In this document: positions 56,357 to 64,000 of the stretch, in pieces
How the letters are laid out: each line of letters begins with the position of its first letter
Position numbering within the stretch: the stretch's first letter is position 1
Source of the DNA: DASSBG01 sp963800395
GTDB taxonomy: Bacteria; Pseudomonadota; Gammaproteobacteria; Xanthomonadales; Rhodanobacteraceae
Direction: 5' to 3'
Assembly (NCBI GenBank): GCA_963800395.1
Contig: CAWDBD010000002.1
Span: forward strand, 124,001 to 188,000
DNA length: 64,000 nt
The notes under the pieces: model-generated
Databases searched by the model: none
What the model was told of the DNA's origin: nothing
Seen by the model: only the letters and a program-made list of their open reading frames with translations
Program-made: the position numbers and the translations under genes

Positions 56357-59300
56357 ATGTTCCAGCTCTACTACGATACGCGCGCTGATGCGCTGGCCGA
56401 GACGCTGGCACGCCTGCTGGTGGAAAGCGGCTCGGACAATCCGCTGCAGCCACGCACGGTATTGGTGCCGCAATTGGGTCTGGAGAAATGGCTGACGCGG
56501 GCACTGGCCGAACGACATGGTATCGCTGCGAACATCGAGTTCATCGCTCCGGCCAAGTTTGCCTGGCGACTGCTGCGGGCGTGGCAGCAACAGCTGGCAG
56601 GCCGTTCGCCGTTTGATCGTGATGTGCTGGTGTGGCGCCTGTATGAACTGTTGCCGCGCATGGCCACCGAAGATCGCTTTCTGCAGCAGCTTCTGCATGG
56701 GCAGCAGCCGCAACTGCGTCGGTTGCAGGTGGCAGGACAATTCGCGCATTTGTTCGAGCGCTACCAGGCCTACCGCGTCCAGTTGCTGGAGCGTTGGGCG
56801 CGGGGCGAAGATGGCGACGAGCTTCAGGCGCGCTTGTGGCGGGCGCTGGTCGAGGCCAGCGACGAGGCGCCTCGCAGCCGGCTGATGAGCGATTTCATCC
56901 GCATGTTCGGTGCCGATGGTGCGCCCCGCCCGCAATCGCTGCCCGCGCAGGTTTTCGCATACGGTTGCGTCAATGTTTCGCCCCTGGTGCTGGACATGCT
57001 GATGGTTCTGGCGCGGCATGCCGATCTGCATTTTCTGGTGCCGACGCCGTGCCGCGAGTACTGGGGTGACTTGCCATCACGGGGCAATCTGGTCGATTTC
57101 ATGACCTCGCTGGAGGGCAGCTTTCTGCAGCAGGCTCCGAATCGCCTCCTGGTGTCGCTGGGCGGCGTGGGGCGTGAATTTGTCGGCCGCGTTTTTGCCC
57201 ACGACAGCGTGCAGCAGCACGATGCCGACGGCGAAGCACCCGAGCCACCGCGCCAGACGCTGCTGCAACGCGTACAGGCCGACATCATCACGCTGGCGCA
57301 GCCCGATGCGGACTTGCAACGGGAAGAGCCGGATCCGGCCGACCATTCCATCGCGGTGCAGCGCTGCCATTCACCGCTGCGCGAGGTGCAGGTCCTGCAT
57401 GACCATCTGCTGGCCATGCTTGCCGCAGATGATGCCCTGGATCCGCGCGACATTGTCGTCATGGTGCCGGATCTTGACCGCTACGCCGCGTCAGTGGAGG
57501 CGGTGTTCGGCGCTATCGATGAACGCGACAGACGCTACCTGCCCTGGACGGTCGCCGACAGGCCGGCAGCCGGGGCGCATCCGGTCACGGCACTGTTCAC
57601 GCAGTTGCTGAGCCTTCCGGCTGTGCGCCTGAGCCTTGACCTTGTTCTGGAGGTACTGGAAGTACCTGCGGTACAGCAGGCAGCAGGTCTGGATGGTGCC
57701 GATTTGCACAGCTTGCAGTCCATGGCGCACGAGGCAGGCATCCGCTGGGGCGAGGATGGCGCGGACCGCGTGGCGCAGGGACTGCCTGATTTTGATGATT
57801 TCAGTTGGTCGTTCGGTCGTCGCCGACTGTTGCTGGGTTACATGCTGGGCGACGACGAGAACGAGGCGCTGCTTGAGGGTATTGCGCCACAAAGCGACAT
57901 CGAAGGCGACATGGCACATGCGTTTGGTGAACTGCTGCGCCTTGAGCGGCAGTTGCATCAATTGCGTCAGGCCATGCTTGCACCGCGCACGGCGCGTCAG
58001 TGGCAGGACCTGTTCAACAGTCATCTTGCTCGCTTGCTGGAAGTTGCCGATGATGACCGCGAAGGCGCACGCGCCCTGGCCGATGTTCGCCGCGCGCTGA
58101 CCGCGCTGGTGGACGACAGCGAACAGGCCGCGCTGGAATCGACGCTGGACTGGACCTGCCTGCGCGAGACGCTGCTCGGCATGCTGGAAGACAGCCGGCC
58201 CGGCCAGCGCTTCATGGATGGCGGCGTCAGCGTGTGTTCGATGGTGCCGATGCGTGACGTACCGTTCAAGACGGTATGCGTGCTGGGCCTCGACGCCGAT
58301 GCATTCCCGCGTCGCGATGAAGCCGATGCGCTGAGTTTCATCCGACACGATACATGGCAGCCGGGTGACCGCTCGGTACGCGAGGATGACCGCTACCTGT
58401 TCCTCCAGACCATCATGGCCGCGCGCCGGAATCTGTATCTGAGCTACACCGGCATCGACCTGCAGAGCGGGCGTGATCGCGAACCTTCGGTGCTGCTGAC
58501 CGAGTTTGTCGAGCACGTTTGCCAAGGCTATTTCAAGAAACCCGACGAGGCGCGCAAGTGGCTGGTGACACAGCAGCCCATGCATCCATTTTCACCGCGC
58601 CTGTTTCACCAGACGGATAGCGGCAACGGTCCGCAGCCGATCTTCACCTATCGGCACGAGTGGCAGGACGCGGCGCGGCAAAGGGGCGGCAATGCAGTGC
58701 CCGGACTGTTTGTCGATATCGACTGGCCCGCACCTGATCCGGGCACACGCATTGATCTGGCCTGGATGAAGCGCTTCTTTGCTGCGCCGCAAAGGGCATT
58801 TCTGCAGCAGGCCGGGCTGGCCATCAACGACATCGACGACGAAGTGGGCCGCGAGCCGCTGGTACTCGATGCCCTGCACGAATCACGCATGCAGCGCCAG
58901 TTGCTGGGCAATCTGCTGAGCCGTGCCAACAGCGGCGATGAACAGAATATGCGCCACCTGCGAGCCCATGCCTTGCTGCCACCACTGGCTGTCGGCGAGC
59001 AGGCCTACGCGGATGCACATGCCCAGGTGGCACCGCAGGCACTGAGTTGGCGGAACTGGGCGGGAAGCGACAGCCCGTGTGGCGAGCGGCGCAGGTTCGC
59101 GCTCGATCTGGGTGATGCCGGCATCCTGCATGGCGCCATCGAGGGCGTGTACGAGAGCGGCTTTGCCGGCTGGGTTGGCCGCACGGGTAGCGCCCGGCGC
59201 TGGAGCCACTGGTGGCTGGATGCACTGGTTTACCGCGCTGCCATTGACGAGTCTGGCGAGTGCTGTGCTTTTGGCATCAGCAAGGACAAGGACAAGCTGC

Positions 59301-59692
59301 AGTTGCCCATTGTCGCGCGCATGCCGAGTCGAGAAGAGGCGCGAGAGCATTTGCGCAAGCTCGCCATCCTGATGCGTGAGGGAATGCGTATGCCGTTTTG
59401 GCTGCCGCCGAAAAGCGGCTGGGCCCTGGCGCAGGTTCTGGCCGCCGCTCCACGCAAGAACGAATCAGCCGACGACGTCTTGCAGCGCGCATTCAAGGCT
59501 GCACACAAGAAATGGGACGAGGGCAGCTGGTCCGACAGCCGTGATCCCTGGGTGGCGATGGTATTGCGCGGGCGAGAACCCTTCGCAGATCCGGGCAGCG
59601 AGACTGCGGAAGCCTGCCTGGATCTGGCACAACGGATCTACGTGCCGCTGTGGTCGGCACTGTTGGCAGGGGGCGCGCATGGAAACGCTTGA
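56357..59692 (+). CDS. recC: Exodeoxyribonuclease V gamma subunit RecC
   Basis: An 1111-residue subunit of RecBCD, the enzyme for double-strand-break processing and Chi recognition. The start MFQLYYDTRADALAETLARL and the conserved PRTVLVPQLGLEKWLTRALAERHGIAANI are typical; the inactive helicase-like core (VCVLGLDADAFPRRDEADALSF) follows. Length matches E. coli RecC (1122). The frame extends 61 codons upstream of the chosen ATG. Overlaps recB by 14 bp; no ptrA lies between, unlike in E. coli. Confidence 0.96.
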   Translation: MFQLYYDTRADALAETLARLLVESGSDNPLQPRTVLVPQLGLEKWLTRALAERHGIAANIEFIAPAKFAWRLLRAWQQQLAGRSPFDRDVLVWRLYELLPRMATEDRFLQQLLHGQQPQLRRLQVAGQFAHLFERYQAYRVQLLERWARGEDGDELQARLWRALVEASDEAPRSRLMSDFIRMFGADGAPRPQSLPAQVFAYGCVNVSPLVLDMLMVLARHADLHFLVPTPCREYWGDLPSRGNLVDFMTSLEGSFLQQAPNRLLVSLGGVGREFVGRVFAHDSVQQHDADGEAPEPPRQTLLQRVQADIITLAQPDADLQREEPDPADHSIAVQRCHSPLREVQVLHDHLLAMLAADDALDPRDIVVMVPDLDRYAASVEAVFGAIDERDRRYLPWTVADRPAAGAHPVTALFTQLLSLPAVRLSLDLVLEVLEVPAVQQAAGLDGADLHSLQSMAHEAGIRWGEDGADRVAQGLPDFDDFSWSFGRRRLLLGYMLGDDENEALLEGIAPQSDIEGDMAHAFGELLRLERQLHQLRQAMLAPRTARQWQDLFNSHLARLLEVADDDREGARALADVRRALTALVDDSEQAALESTLDWTCLRETLLGMLEDSRPGQRFMDGGVSVCSMVPMRDVPFKTVCVLGLDADAFPRRDEADALSFIRHDTWQPGDRSVREDDRYLFLQTIMAARRNLYLSYTGIDLQSGRDREPSVLLTEFVEHVCQGYFKKPDEARKWLVTQQPMHPFSPRLFHQTDSGNGPQPIFTYRHEWQDAARQRGGNAVPGLFVDIDWPAPDPGTRIDLAWMKRFFAAPQRAFLQQAGLAINDIDDEVGREPLVLDALHESRMQRQLLGNLLSRANSGDEQNMRHLRAHALLPPLAVGEQAYADAHAQVAPQALSWRNWAGSDSPCGERRRFALDLGDAGILHGAIEGVYESGFAGWVGRTGSARRWSHWWLDALVYRAAIDESGECCAFGISKDKDKLQLPIVARMPSREEAREHLRKLAILMREGMRMPFWLPPKSGWALAQVLAAAPRKNESADDVLQRAFKAAHKKWDEGSWSDSRDPWVAMVLRGREPFADPGSETAEACLDLAQRIYVPLWSALLAGGAHGNA

Positions 59693-62600
59693 GTCATTGC
59701 AAAATGAGGATCTTTCGCTATCGATGCCGCTTGACGGCATGCGCCTGATCGAGGCCAGTGCCGGCACCGGCAAGACCTTCACCATCGCCGGCCTGTACGC
59801 GCGGCTGGTGGTCGAGAAGCAGGTTCCGTTGCGCAATATCCTGGTGATGACCTTCACCCGCGCGGCCTGCGACGAGCTGCGCACGCGCCTGCGGGAGCGC
59901 TTGCAGCTGTGTGCGAGGCTGGTGGATCATCCGGCGGCTGCACCCGACACGCCGGAGCCGGATACGGCTCCGGCCGAGGAGCGCCTGGTGCTGGCCCTGC
60001 TGCGCCGGGTGCGAGCAGGCAGCGACGAGACCGTGGACCAGTTGCGCCGGCGCATCCAGGACGCAGTCAATCGCATGGACGAGGCGGCTGTGCTCACCAT
60101 CCATGGCTTCTGCCAGCGCATCCTGCGTGACCACGCGGCGCAGCTTGACGGTGGCGGACAGGCCACGCAATTGCAAGCCTCCGACCGCGACCTGCTGCAA
60201 GACATTGCGGCCGACCTGTGGCTGCAGGTTGCCGGCGAAGAAGGCCCCGAGCGCCTCGCCGCGTTGCAGAAACTGGCCGACACCCCGGAACAGCTGGCCG
60301 GAATTCTCGGTGGCCTGGTGTACTTTCACGGGCCGTTGGAGCCGCGTGTGGATCTGGACTTGTCCGGATCCGTGGATATCGAAAATGCACGGCAGGACCT
60401 GTTTGCGGTCTGGCAGAGTGCGGGGGAGCAAGCCTGCGCCCAATTCGAGGAGTGGCACGCTGCCGGTCGACTCAAGACCGGCCAATACGGTGACGACAGC
60501 AGCGTGCAATTGCGAAACGTGAGCGCGATGCTTGCCAGCAAGCTGGTGCCCACGGACAAGGAGCTTGGCAAGTACTCGCTGGCCAAGTTGATCAAGGCTG
60601 TCTACGCCGCCGCAAGGAAGACACACGGTGAGTTCCCCGAACAGCCCGCGTTTGCCGCCATCGACGCCTGGCTTGCAGCAAGCGAACAGGCGGCACAGCA
60701 CCGCCAGGACATGGCCGCCGTATTGCTGCATGAGTTGCGCACCCGGGCGCGCGAGGCGCTGGATCGGCGCAAGCGCGAGCTGGCACGGATGTCCTATGAC
60801 GACCAGATCGAGCGCGTGCATGCCGGCCTGACGGGTGCTGGCAGCGCGCTGGTCACGGCCTTGCGAGCGCAGTTTCCCTACGCCATGATCGACGAGTTCC
60901 AGGACACCAATCCGCGCCAGTTCGAGATTTTCCGTGCCCTGTACGACGGCTTCGGTTCGCTGCTGCTCATCGGTGACCCCAAGCAGGCCATCTACGGTTT
61001 TCGCGGTGGTGACGTGCACGCCTACCTTGAGGCGGCCGAGCTTGCGGCAAGTCGCGAAACCCTGAGGCAGAACTTCCGTTCGAGTTCGCGCCTGCTGTCC
61101 GCCATCGAAGCGCTCTTTGCGCAGCGCGGCGAGGACGTGTTCATCGAGTCCGGCATTGATTTCGAGTCAGTGCGATGCGGCAAGGAACCTGAAGGCCCCT
61201 TGTGCGTGAATGGCACGATCGCCAAGCCCATGATCCTGTGGCAAAACCCGGAGTCGGCCACGACGGTGGGCGATCAGAGCGCCGCGATGGCCTGTGCGGC
61301 CGCCGTGCAAATTGCCGAACTTCTGGACCCCGATTGCGCCACGCTGGCTGGCAAGCCCATCGAGCCCGGCAGCATTGCCGTGCTGGTGAACGAGCACAAG
61401 GAAGGCGCCCTCGTGCTGAGCGAACTGCGCAAACTGCATATCCCTGCGGTGAGCGTGCAGAAGCAGAGCGTGTTCGGCACCGAGGAAGCCGGCGACGTGC
61501 TGCGCCTGCTTGATGCGCTGCTGTCACCCGAGTCGGTGCGGCTGGCGCGCGGGGCATTGGCCACCATGCTGATAGGTGAGACGCTGGCTGATTTCGCAAC
61601 CATGCAGGATGACGAAGTCGAGGCGCACAGGCAACTGGAGCGCCTGGCCGACCTGCGCCGCATCTGGCTTCGTCGCGGCGTGCTGGCGATGCTGGAGCAC
61701 GTGATGGAGAATCGTGCTGCGGCTCTTCTGGATCTGGCCGACGGTGAGCGCCGCTTGAGCAACCTGATGCAACTGGCCGAATTGCTGCAGGACGCGGCGC
61801 ATGGTCTGCCCGGCCCTCGTGCCCTGCGTGACTGGCTGGCCAGGCACGTTCGCGATGCCGATGATCGGCGGGAAGACGAGCAGTTGCGACTGGAATCGGA
61901 TGCCCAGTGCGTGCAGGTGATGACCCTGCACGCCAGCAAGGGTCTGGAGTTTGACCTGGTGCTGCTGCCGTTCATGGCCATGCGCAGCGCCAAGTCGACC
62001 GCCAAGGGCAAGTTGGCCCGGTTCCATCGTGATGGCCAATCTGCACGGCGACTGATCACCACGGGCAGCACTGCCCGCAGTGATGAGGATGTCGCCGCAT
62101 TGGCGCTGGAACGCAAGGAAGCATTGGCCGAAGACGTGCGCCTGCTGTATGTCGGCGTGACCCGGGCCAGGCATGCCTGCTGGATGAGCGTGGCGCCAGC
62201 CGGAAGTGCCGCGCCTGAGCACAAGGACAAGGATGCCGATGACTACCCGCGCAAGCTGCTGGACTGGGTTCTGGGCGATGGCGTCGACGGCGCTGTGCTG
62301 GCTCATGCGGCTCCTGACGTCGTCGCCTGCCAGGCCATGCCGTGCGAGTCCGGTGGCACGGCGCGCCTTCGGCAAGAACCGACGTCCGGCCAGGCGCGTC
62401 AGTTCAACCGCATACTGGCGCGCGACTGGTGGGTGCACAGCTTCTCCCAGCTCAATCGTGGCGAGCGCGAACTGCAGGTTGATGCGGCAGCCGACCATGA
62501 CGATGCCGCCGTGCCCGTGATTGCGTCAGCCGATGTCGTGGAAGTGGCAAGCCGGCCGCGTGGTGCGGATTACGGCAATGCCGTGCACGGCATTCTGGAA

Positions 62601-63299
62601 CACGCCGACTTTGCGGCGTGGCGTGATGCCGAGACGATTCCCGAGAGCCAGGTTTCACTGTTGCAGCAGCAACTGCGCCAGGCCGGATACAGCGGCCGCG
62701 AACTGGATCAGGCACAGGCGGCCACCGCGCGCATGTTGCGGGACAGTTTCAACGCCGCATTTCTTGGTGAGTCACGTCTGGTGGATCTGCCACCGTCTGC
62801 ACGGTGTGCCGAAATGCGCTTTCATTTCGGCATGGCCGGCGCCGATACCGACAAGCTGCTGGCCCTGTTGCATGAGCACGGCTACCAGCATGAGCGCCAT
62901 CAGTTTGCGCGCCTGCGCGGTCCCTTGCGCGGTCTGATGCACGGCATCATCGATCTGGTCTGCCTGCACGACGAGCGCTGGTGGGTGGTCGACTACAAGA
63001 CCAATCATCTGGGCGATCGCTACGCCGATTATGGCCAGGCCGGCATGCAGGGCGCCATCGACCTGCACAGCTATGACCTGCAATACCTGATCTACAGCGT
63101 CGCCGCCCATCGCTGGCTGCGACAGATCGTGGGCGACAGCTACGACTACGCGCGCGACTTCGGTGGCGTGCGCTATTTGTTCCTGCGCGGCATGCATCCC
63201 GCGCGGGAGGGGTCGGGCGTATTCTGCGACAAGCCATCCACAGAATTGATCGAAGCGCTGGACGATTTGCTGGCCGCCCCGGGCAGGGTGGCGGCATGA
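59679..63299 (+). CDS. recB: Exodeoxyribonuclease V beta subunit RecB
   Basis: A 1206-residue helicase-nuclease. Walker A is EASAGTGKTFTIAGL near residue 24; the UvrD motifs DEFQDTNPRQFEIF and GDPKQAIYGFRGGD follow, then LLYVGVTRARHACW. The C-terminal nuclease has the full metal site GIIDLV (Asp1092) and DYKTN (Asp1105, Lys1107), so nuclease activity is expected. ATG 59679 gives the usual N-terminus; a longer frame that overlaps recC is rejected. Overlaps recD by 4 bp. Confidence 0.97.
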   Translation: METLESLQNEDLSLSMPLDGMRLIEASAGTGKTFTIAGLYARLVVEKQVPLRNILVMTFTRAACDELRTRLRERLQLCARLVDHPAAAPDTPEPDTAPAEERLVLALLRRVRAGSDETVDQLRRRIQDAVNRMDEAAVLTIHGFCQRILRDHAAQLDGGGQATQLQASDRDLLQDIAADLWLQVAGEEGPERLAALQKLADTPEQLAGILGGLVYFHGPLEPRVDLDLSGSVDIENARQDLFAVWQSAGEQACAQFEEWHAAGRLKTGQYGDDSSVQLRNVSAMLASKLVPTDKELGKYSLAKLIKAVYAAARKTHGEFPEQPAFAAIDAWLAASEQAAQHRQDMAAVLLHELRTRAREALDRRKRELARMSYDDQIERVHAGLTGAGSALVTALRAQFPYAMIDEFQDTNPRQFEIFRALYDGFGSLLLIGDPKQAIYGFRGGDVHAYLEAAELAASRETLRQNFRSSSRLLSAIEALFAQRGEDVFIESGIDFESVRCGKEPEGPLCVNGTIAKPMILWQNPESATTVGDQSAAMACAAAVQIAELLDPDCATLAGKPIEPGSIAVLVNEHKEGALVLSELRKLHIPAVSVQKQSVFGTEEAGDVLRLLDALLSPESVRLARGALATMLIGETLADFATMQDDEVEAHRQLERLADLRRIWLRRGVLAMLEHVMENRAAALLDLADGERRLSNLMQLAELLQDAAHGLPGPRALRDWLARHVRDADDRREDEQLRLESDAQCVQVMTLHASKGLEFDLVLLPFMAMRSAKSTAKGKLARFHRDGQSARRLITTGSTARSDEDVAALALERKEALAEDVRLLYVGVTRARHACWMSVAPAGSAAPEHKDKDADDYPRKLLDWVLGDGVDGAVLAHAAPDVVACQAMPCESGGTARLRQEPTSGQARQFNRILARDWWVHSFSQLNRGERELQVDAAADHDDAAVPVIASADVVEVASRPRGADYGNAVHGILEHADFAAWRDAETIPESQVSLLQQQLRQAGYSGRELDQAQAATARMLRDSFNAAFLGESRLVDLPPSARCAEMRFHFGMAGADTDKLLALLHEHGYQHERHQFARLRGPLRGLMHGIIDLVCLHDERWWVVDYKTNHLGDRYADYGQAGMQGAIDLHSYDLQYLIYSVAAHRWLRQIVGDSYDYARDFGGVRYLFLRGMHPAREGSGVFCDKPSTELIEALDDLLAAPGRVAA

Positions 63300-64000
63300 C
63301 GCGCCGCATGGACCCGCGTCTGGAACTGCTTGCACGCTGGCAGGCGCGTGGCAGCCTGCGCCCACTGGATATCGAGCTGGGGCGGCTGCTGCTGGAGCTT
63401 GATGGCAATGCGCCAGCCGAGCTTGGCCTTGCGGCGGCGGGCGCGTCCCTGGCCCTGTCCGAGGGCCATAGCTGTCTGGCGCTTGCACGTCTGCCCGAAC
63501 TGCTCGGTGCGCAGCCGGGCGAACTCCTCGACGTCGAGTCCTTGCGCCAGCTTCTGTTGGACAGCCGTCTGCTTGCCGGTCCCGACAGCGTTCAGTCGCT
63601 GCCCCTGGTGCTGGATGCAGACGACCGCCTGTACCTGCGCCGCTACTTCCGCTACGAGCAGCGGGTAGCCCGGTCCCTGCAAACGCGACTGGCTGCTCCG
63701 GTCGAGTTCTGGGCCGTGGATTCCGCGCGTGCCGTGCTCGGCAAGTACTTCGAGCTGGACCGCGAGCACGTTGACTGGCAGGCGATTGCGGTACTGGCCG
63801 GCCTGCAATCGCGACTGACCGTGATCACCGGTGGGCCCGGCACGGGCAAGACCACCACGGTACTGTGGCTGATGGCCGCGATGATCGAACTGGCTGTATC
63901 GGCGGGCAAGCCCGCGCCCCGCATCGTGCTGGCCGCGCCGACCGGCAAGGCCGCCGCACGCCTCGGCGAGTCGCTGCAGCAGCGCCGAGTCGATCTCGAC
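63296..64000 (+). CDS. recD: Exodeoxyribonuclease V alpha subunit RecD (partial, runs off window)
   Basis: The first 235 residues of a RecD helicase (5'-3' motor of RecBCD). An N-terminal interaction domain (about 1-160) precedes the Walker A motif GGPGTGKTTTVLWL (about residue 179) and APTGKAAARLGESL. ATG 63296 overlaps the recB stop (ATGA). The remainder lies beyond base 64000. Confidence 0.95.
   Translation, partial: MTRRMDPRLELLARWQARGSLRPLDIELGRLLLELDGNAPAELGLAAAGASLALSEGHSCLALARLPELLGAQPGELLDVESLRQLLLDSRLLAGPDSVQSLPLVLDADDRLYLRRYFRYEQRVARSLQTRLAAPVEFWAVDSARAVLGKYFELDREHVDWQAIAVLAGLQSRLTVITGGPGTGKTTTVLWLMAAMIELAVSAGKPAPRIVLAAPTGKAAARLGESLQQRRVDLD

Overview
The window is about 62-65% GC (by eye) and densely coded. 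It looks like a chromosomal segment of a gammaproteobacterium of the order Lysobacterales (Xanthomonadales), most likely Rhodanobacteraceae. The basis is the 16S sequence (for example the stretch around 34670-35010), the lptD-surA-pdxA-rsmA-apaG-apaH and recC-recB-recD gene orders, a pyrophosphate-type phosphofructokinase, and a secreted protein with an IFADGFE motif. The family-level placement is inference; only the 16S should be trusted for taxonomy.

Layout. 1-7419 (-): tripartite RND efflux operon (adaptor, then two MdtB/MdtC-type pumps, the second cut by the window edge). 7603-9147 (-): POT peptide transporter. 9330-11070 (+): overlapping thyA-folA-mutT nucleotide-pool operon. 11127-16847 (-): prolyl-4-hydroxylase-like dioxygenase, prolyl oligopeptidase lipoprotein, DUF2207 protein and LemA. 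16982-23443: K+-independent H+-pyrophosphatase, two tandem Crp/Fnr regulators, a diguanylate cyclase and a PPi-type phosphofructokinase; a 15-bp palindromic sequence is shared by the promoter regions of the first regulator and the cyclase. 23631-26969 (+): adk, a membrane protein, mpl and a Lon-N domain protein. 26990-29842: an SDR gene and an OPT transporter gene, both full length in span but broken by frameshifts and stops. 29851-33357: glyoxalase, K+ channel, hemL, rubredoxin and a small ORF.

33426-39554 is a complete rRNA operon: promoter, boxA, 16S, tRNA-Ile, tRNA-Ala, 23S, 5S, terminator. Its 23S gene is interrupted in helix 25 by an intervening sequence that encodes a 116-aa four-helix-bundle (S23/Avd-like) protein with its own strong ribosome binding site, flanked by 34-bp imperfect inverted repeats and nested in a 14-bp perfect inverted repeat. 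This is the most unusual structure in the window. Directly after the operon come a duplicated 5S-tail/terminator segment and a 28-unit heptanucleotide G-tract array with strong G-quadruplex potential.

40143-46979 (-): the lptD-surA-pdxA-rsmA-apaG-apaH operon. 47055-47978 (-): deacetylase. 48102-49967 (-): a probable cobalamin-salvage cluster (adenosyltransferase, DUF6580 transporter-like protein, CobC-like phosphatase with an altered RHG motif). 50120-52951 (-): two secreted proteins, one with an S74 chaperone domain and one with three double-cysteine repeats and a C-terminal sorting-like tail. 53054-55431 (+): two ubiquinone hydroxylases. 55697-56158 (-): cytochrome c'. 56357 to the end (+): recC-recB-recD, with recD cut by the window edge.

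Most of the window is core housekeeping. The accessory-looking material is the 23S insertion, the repeat region after the rRNA operon, the broken SDR/OPT block, and the secreted pair at 50-53 kb.
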